A DNA stretch of 7,410 bases from an uncultured Clostridia bacterium (lineage in GTDB: Bacteria; Bacillota; Clostridia; TANB77; CAG-508). The stretch spans positions 1-7,410 of the forward strand of contig CAKPAB010000050.1 of NCBI GenBank assembly GCA_934132805.1, written 5' to 3'. How positions within the stretch are numbered: the first letter of the stretch is position 1; the number at the start of each line of letters is the position of its first letter. The notes under the pieces were generated by a model, which worked only from the letters and a program-made list of their open reading frames with translations, searched no databases and had not been told where the DNA came from. Below are positions 5,520 through 7,410 of this stretch, piece by piece. Made by a program: the position numbers and the translations under genes.

Positions 5520-6206
5520 TTATTTTACACTTTTTCTTCTTTGCATTACTGTTATTGTTAATAATAAACATGTAATTGTAAATGTTAAAAATGTAACTGT
5601 ATCTCCTATGTCAATTTGTCCTTGAGTGTATTTATAAAACATATTTATGAAAGAAAAACTTTCTAAGCTTGAGTTAAATTCTGGTAAAACCCAAGTTATT
5701 ATGAAAAATCCTATTGAGATTATTCCTGCTATTATTTGGTTTTCTGTTAAGCTTGATGTTAGCATTCCAAATGAGATATATGACATTACAAATAATAAAA
5801 ATCCTAGTAGTGTTGCAAATGTTGTTGTTAACTTTGGAACTCCGTAATGACATAAAATTCCGAAGTACATAAATGTGCATAATTCAGTAATTAATACTAT
5901 GAATAATGCTGCTATAAATTTTCCTAAAACTATTTTTGTTATGCTTATAGGTGATGTTAGTAATAATTGTTCTGTTCCTGTCTTTCTTTCTTCTGAGAAT
6001 GACCTCATTGTTAGCAACGGTATTATAAATGCTAAAACTAGTATTGTTGGTAATGTGTAATAAATGTATTCGAAGTTTACATTTCCAGAGCTTATTACAC
6101 TAAAGTAAAATGATATACTAAATGCTATTAAAAATACTCCAATAAATATGTACCCTATTGGTGTGTAAAAATATGATTTAAATTCTTTTTTGATGACTGC
6201 CCACAT
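5520..6206 (-). CDS. ABC-2 type permease, GldF-like
   Basis: The 228-residue product has six predicted membrane helices (about 17-38, 50-66, 96-118, 128-150, 157-175, 203-221). The signature MRSFSEERKTGTEQLLLTSP (67-86), an amphipathic loop after helix 2 containing RSFSEERKTGTxE, is characteristic of this ABC-2 branch and probably contacts the ATPase. It is normal length for GldF-type permeases, which are shorter than drug-export ABC-2 permeases. The ATG shares its first base with the last base of the ATPase stop codon (TAATG), a sign of translational coupling. The ribosome binding site GGAGGAG lies in the end of the ATPase gene. It should form the membrane channel of the complex with the flanking gene products. 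Substrate unknown. Confidence 0.88.
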   Translation of the reverse strand: MWAVIKKEFKSYFYTPIGYIFIGVFLIAFSISFYFSVISSGNVNFEYIYYTLPTILVLAFIIPLLTMRSFSEERKTGTEQLLLTSPISITKIVLGKFIAALFIVLITELCTFMYFGILCHYGVPKLTTTFATLLGFLLFVMSYISFGMLTSSLTENQIIAGIISIGFFIITWVLPEFNSSLESFSFINMFYKYTQGQIDIGDTVTFLTFTITCLLLTITVMQRRKSVK

Positions 6207-7147
6207 TATTTTTCTCCTCCTTCTATTAATTTCATGAATGCATCTTCTAGTGTTGTGTCTGCTTTTTTCATTTCGAATATTGTGATGTTTTCTTTTGCAA
6301 ATTCATTAAATACTAATTTTCTTAAATCTACGTCTTTTTCTGATTCTAGTACATATTCTTTTGTACCGTCTTCGTTTTCTTTTACTAATTTGATGTCTTT
6401 TATTTCTGGTATTTTTTCTTCTATTATTTTCATTTTGTTTTCTGTGTCTTCTACTGTTACATATGTTGTGTTGTTGCTTTCTACTTTCTTTTCTAGGTTT
6501 TCTGGTGTGTCTATTGCAACTATTTTTCCTTTATTTATTATTATTACTTTGTTACATATTTGACTTACTTCTGATAGTATGTGTGAGCTTAGTATTATTG
6601 TGTGCGTTTTTCCTAGTTCTTTTATTAGTGCTCTTATTTCTGTTATTTGTTTTGGGTCAAGTCCTACTGTTGGTTCATCTAATATAAGGATTTTTGGCTC
6701 TCCTACTAATGCTCCTGCCATGCTTACTCTTTGCTTGTATCCTCTTGATAAGTTTCGTGTTAGCTTCTTTTCTACGTCCTTTAGTCCTGTTTGTTCAATT
6801 ATTTTTTCTACTTTTTCTTTTCTTGTTTTTCTGTCTACTTTTTTTAGTTCAGCCATGTATGTTACAAATTCTTTTACTGTTAGGTCTGAATATAGTGGGA
6901 CTCCTTCTGGCATGTATCCTATTTGTGATTTGGCTTTTTTTGGTTTTTTTGATATGTCGTATCCTTCTATTGTTATTTTTCCTTCTGTTGGCTCGATATA
7001 TCCTGTTATCATGTTCATTGTTGTACTTTTTCCTGCTCCATTTGGTCCAAGTAGCCCTATTATTTCACCTTCTTTTATTTTGAAGCTGATGTTATCTACG
7101 GCAGTAAAGCTTCCGTATTTTTTTGTGATGTTTTTTACTTCAATCAC
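6206..7147 (-). CDS. ABC transporter ATP-binding protein, GldA/CcmA-like
   Basis: The 313-residue product is one complete nucleotide-binding domain with a C-terminal extension. Walker A GPNGAGKST is at 34-42, the Q-loop region IGYMPEG at 76-82 (Glu where many ABC proteins have Gln, as in other members of this branch), signature LSRGYKQR at 133-140, Walker B ILILDE at 153-158 with catalytic Glu158, D-loop GLDP at 162-165 and switch His189. Residues from about 220 form the accessory domain found in this subfamily, ending TTLEDAFMKLIEGG. All residues for ATP hydrolysis are present. The start is GTG at 7147, eight bases after AAGGAGG. It is the first gene of the operon and overlaps the permease gene by one base. 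It should energise the permease and GldG-like subunits. Confidence 0.92.
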   Translation of the reverse strand: MIEVKNITKKYGSFTAVDNISFKIKEGEIIGLLGPNGAGKSTTMNMITGYIEPTEGKITIEGYDISKKPKKAKSQIGYMPEGVPLYSDLTVKEFVTYMAELKKVDRKTRKEKVEKIIEQTGLKDVEKKLTRNLSRGYKQRVSMAGALVGEPKILILDEPTVGLDPKQITEIRALIKELGKTHTIILSSHILSEVSQICNKVIIINKGKIVAIDTPENLEKKVESNNTTYVTVEDTENKMKIIEEKIPEIKDIKLVKENEDGTKEYVLESEKDVDLRKLVFNEFAKENITIFEMKKADTTLEDAFMKLIEGGEK

Positions 7148-7178
7148 GAGAAATTCCTCCTTACATTTTTATTTCCGT

Positions 7179-7192
7179 AAGGCTTTCGCCTT
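7179..7192 (-). promoter_or_regulatory. Stem-loop with GNRA tetraloop in the ABC operon leader
   Basis: On the minus strand AAGGC-GAAA-GCCTT makes a compact five-pair stem with a stable GAAA tetraloop, about ten bases after the predicted transcription start. It may protect the 5' end of the mRNA. It does not mask the ribosome binding site and has no riboswitch-like core. Confidence 0.45.
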
Positions 7193-7205
7193 GCTTGTTG
7201 CTATT

Positions 7206-7234
7206 ATAATATCATTTTGTTTTTTTGTTGTAAA
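7206..7234 (-). promoter_or_regulatory. Promoter of the ABC/GldG operon
   Basis: TTTACA (7229-7234) and TATTAT (7206-7211) are 17 bases apart on the minus strand. An overlapping TATAAT (7203-7208) would need a 20-base spacer and is less likely. The start near 7199 gives a leader of about 50 bases. Confidence 0.6.
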
Positions 7235-7302
7235 GTTTTTCACAAAGATTTCACATTACGGAAATAGCTTGAAAAATTTTTATTTTTTTTTCTGATTTTT
7301 CA

Positions 7303-7331
7303 TTGACATTGTTTTTTTTTTGTGTTATTAT
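7303..7331 (+). promoter_or_regulatory. Promoter of the tRNA-Arg gene
   Basis: TTGACA (7303-7308) and TATTAT (7326-7331) have a 17-base, T-rich spacer. The predicted start near 7338 is about 14 bases before the mature tRNA 5' end, a usual distance for a tRNA precursor. Confidence 0.7.
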
Positions 7332-7351
7332 ATTTATTGTTCAAACGTTAT

Positions 7352-7410
7352 GGGTCAATAGCTCAGTTGGATAGAGCACACGCCTTCTAAGCGTGGGGTC
7401 GGGGGTTCGA
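7352..7410 (+). tRNA. tRNA-Arg (anticodon TCT), 3' part beyond the window
   Basis: The 5' acceptor strand GGGTCAA is followed by TA and a D arm (GCTC...GAGC, loop AGTTGGATA region). The anticodon arm is CACGC-CTTCTAA-GCGTG, whose loop gives anticodon TCT, reading AGA. A five-base variable loop (GGGTC), the first T-stem strand GGGGG and TTCGA follow, where the window ends. The acceptor 3' strand and CCA cannot be seen. AGA is the arginine codon most used by the genes here, which fits. Confidence 0.93.

Larger units (their letters stand above)
7170..7266. repeat. Separated 11-bp inverted repeat flanking the ABC operon promoter
   Basis: TATTTCCGTAA (7170-7180) recurs perfectly inverted as TTACGGAAATA (7256-7266). 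The copies are 86 bp apart centre to centre; one lies in the 5' leader and one upstream of the -35 box. They are more GC-balanced than their surroundings. They may be two binding sites for one regulator, but chance cannot be excluded. Confidence 0.4.

Noticed and set aside
7148..7200. Riboswitch or T-box in the ABC operon leader
   Set aside because: The leader is only about 50 bases with one small hairpin; no conserved core or competing terminator is present.

Overview
The window is very AT-rich. It uses strong AAGGAGG ribosome binding sites, GTG as well as ATG starts, AGA for arginine (with a matching tRNA-Arg(UCU) gene at the right edge) and TTGACA/TATAAT-type promoters. Together these point to a low-GC Firmicute, most likely an uncultured gut-type Clostridium relative. 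This placement is inferred from composition and protein style, not from a marker gene.

Layout from left to right. (1) Positions 1-361, minus: the wreck of a PD-(D/E)XK nuclease of the Rpn/transposase-associated family. It is out of frame and its catalytic middle is deleted, yet it sits behind a perfect consensus promoter. (2) Positions 374-754: a gene-free stretch with hairpins and possible promoters. (3) Positions 755-2020, minus: a surface protein that joins a prepilin-like N-terminal membrane helix to a formylglycine-generating-enzyme/C-type-lectin-like domain. It is divergent from (4) 2181-2423, plus: a small XRE/Cro-type repressor. The 160 bp between them hold back-to-back promoters whose -35 boxes are both covered by one 8-4-8 palindrome, a likely shared operator. 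(5) Positions 2492-2683, minus: a small ribbon-helix-helix protein. (6) Positions 2778-3792, minus: a YkvI-family (COG3949) membrane protein gene split by a single extra base in a homopolymer. (7) Positions 3915-7147, minus: a three-gene operon in the order ATPase, ABC-2 permease, GldG-like extracytoplasmic protein. It is tightly spaced, with a recognisable promoter upstream and a terminator directly downstream. (8) Positions 7303-7410, plus: promoter and 5' part of a tRNA-Arg(UCU) gene that runs off the window.

The ABC operon should make one membrane complex: the ATPase powers the six-helix permease, and the GldG-like subunit exposes a large domain outside the cell. The XRE repressor and the prepilin-like lectin protein look like a small regulated surface module. 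The rest is ordinary or decaying chromosome. I see no CRISPR array, no complete insertion sequence and no convincing new defence system. The parts most worth following are the prepilin-lectin protein with its possible variable C-terminus and its shared operator.
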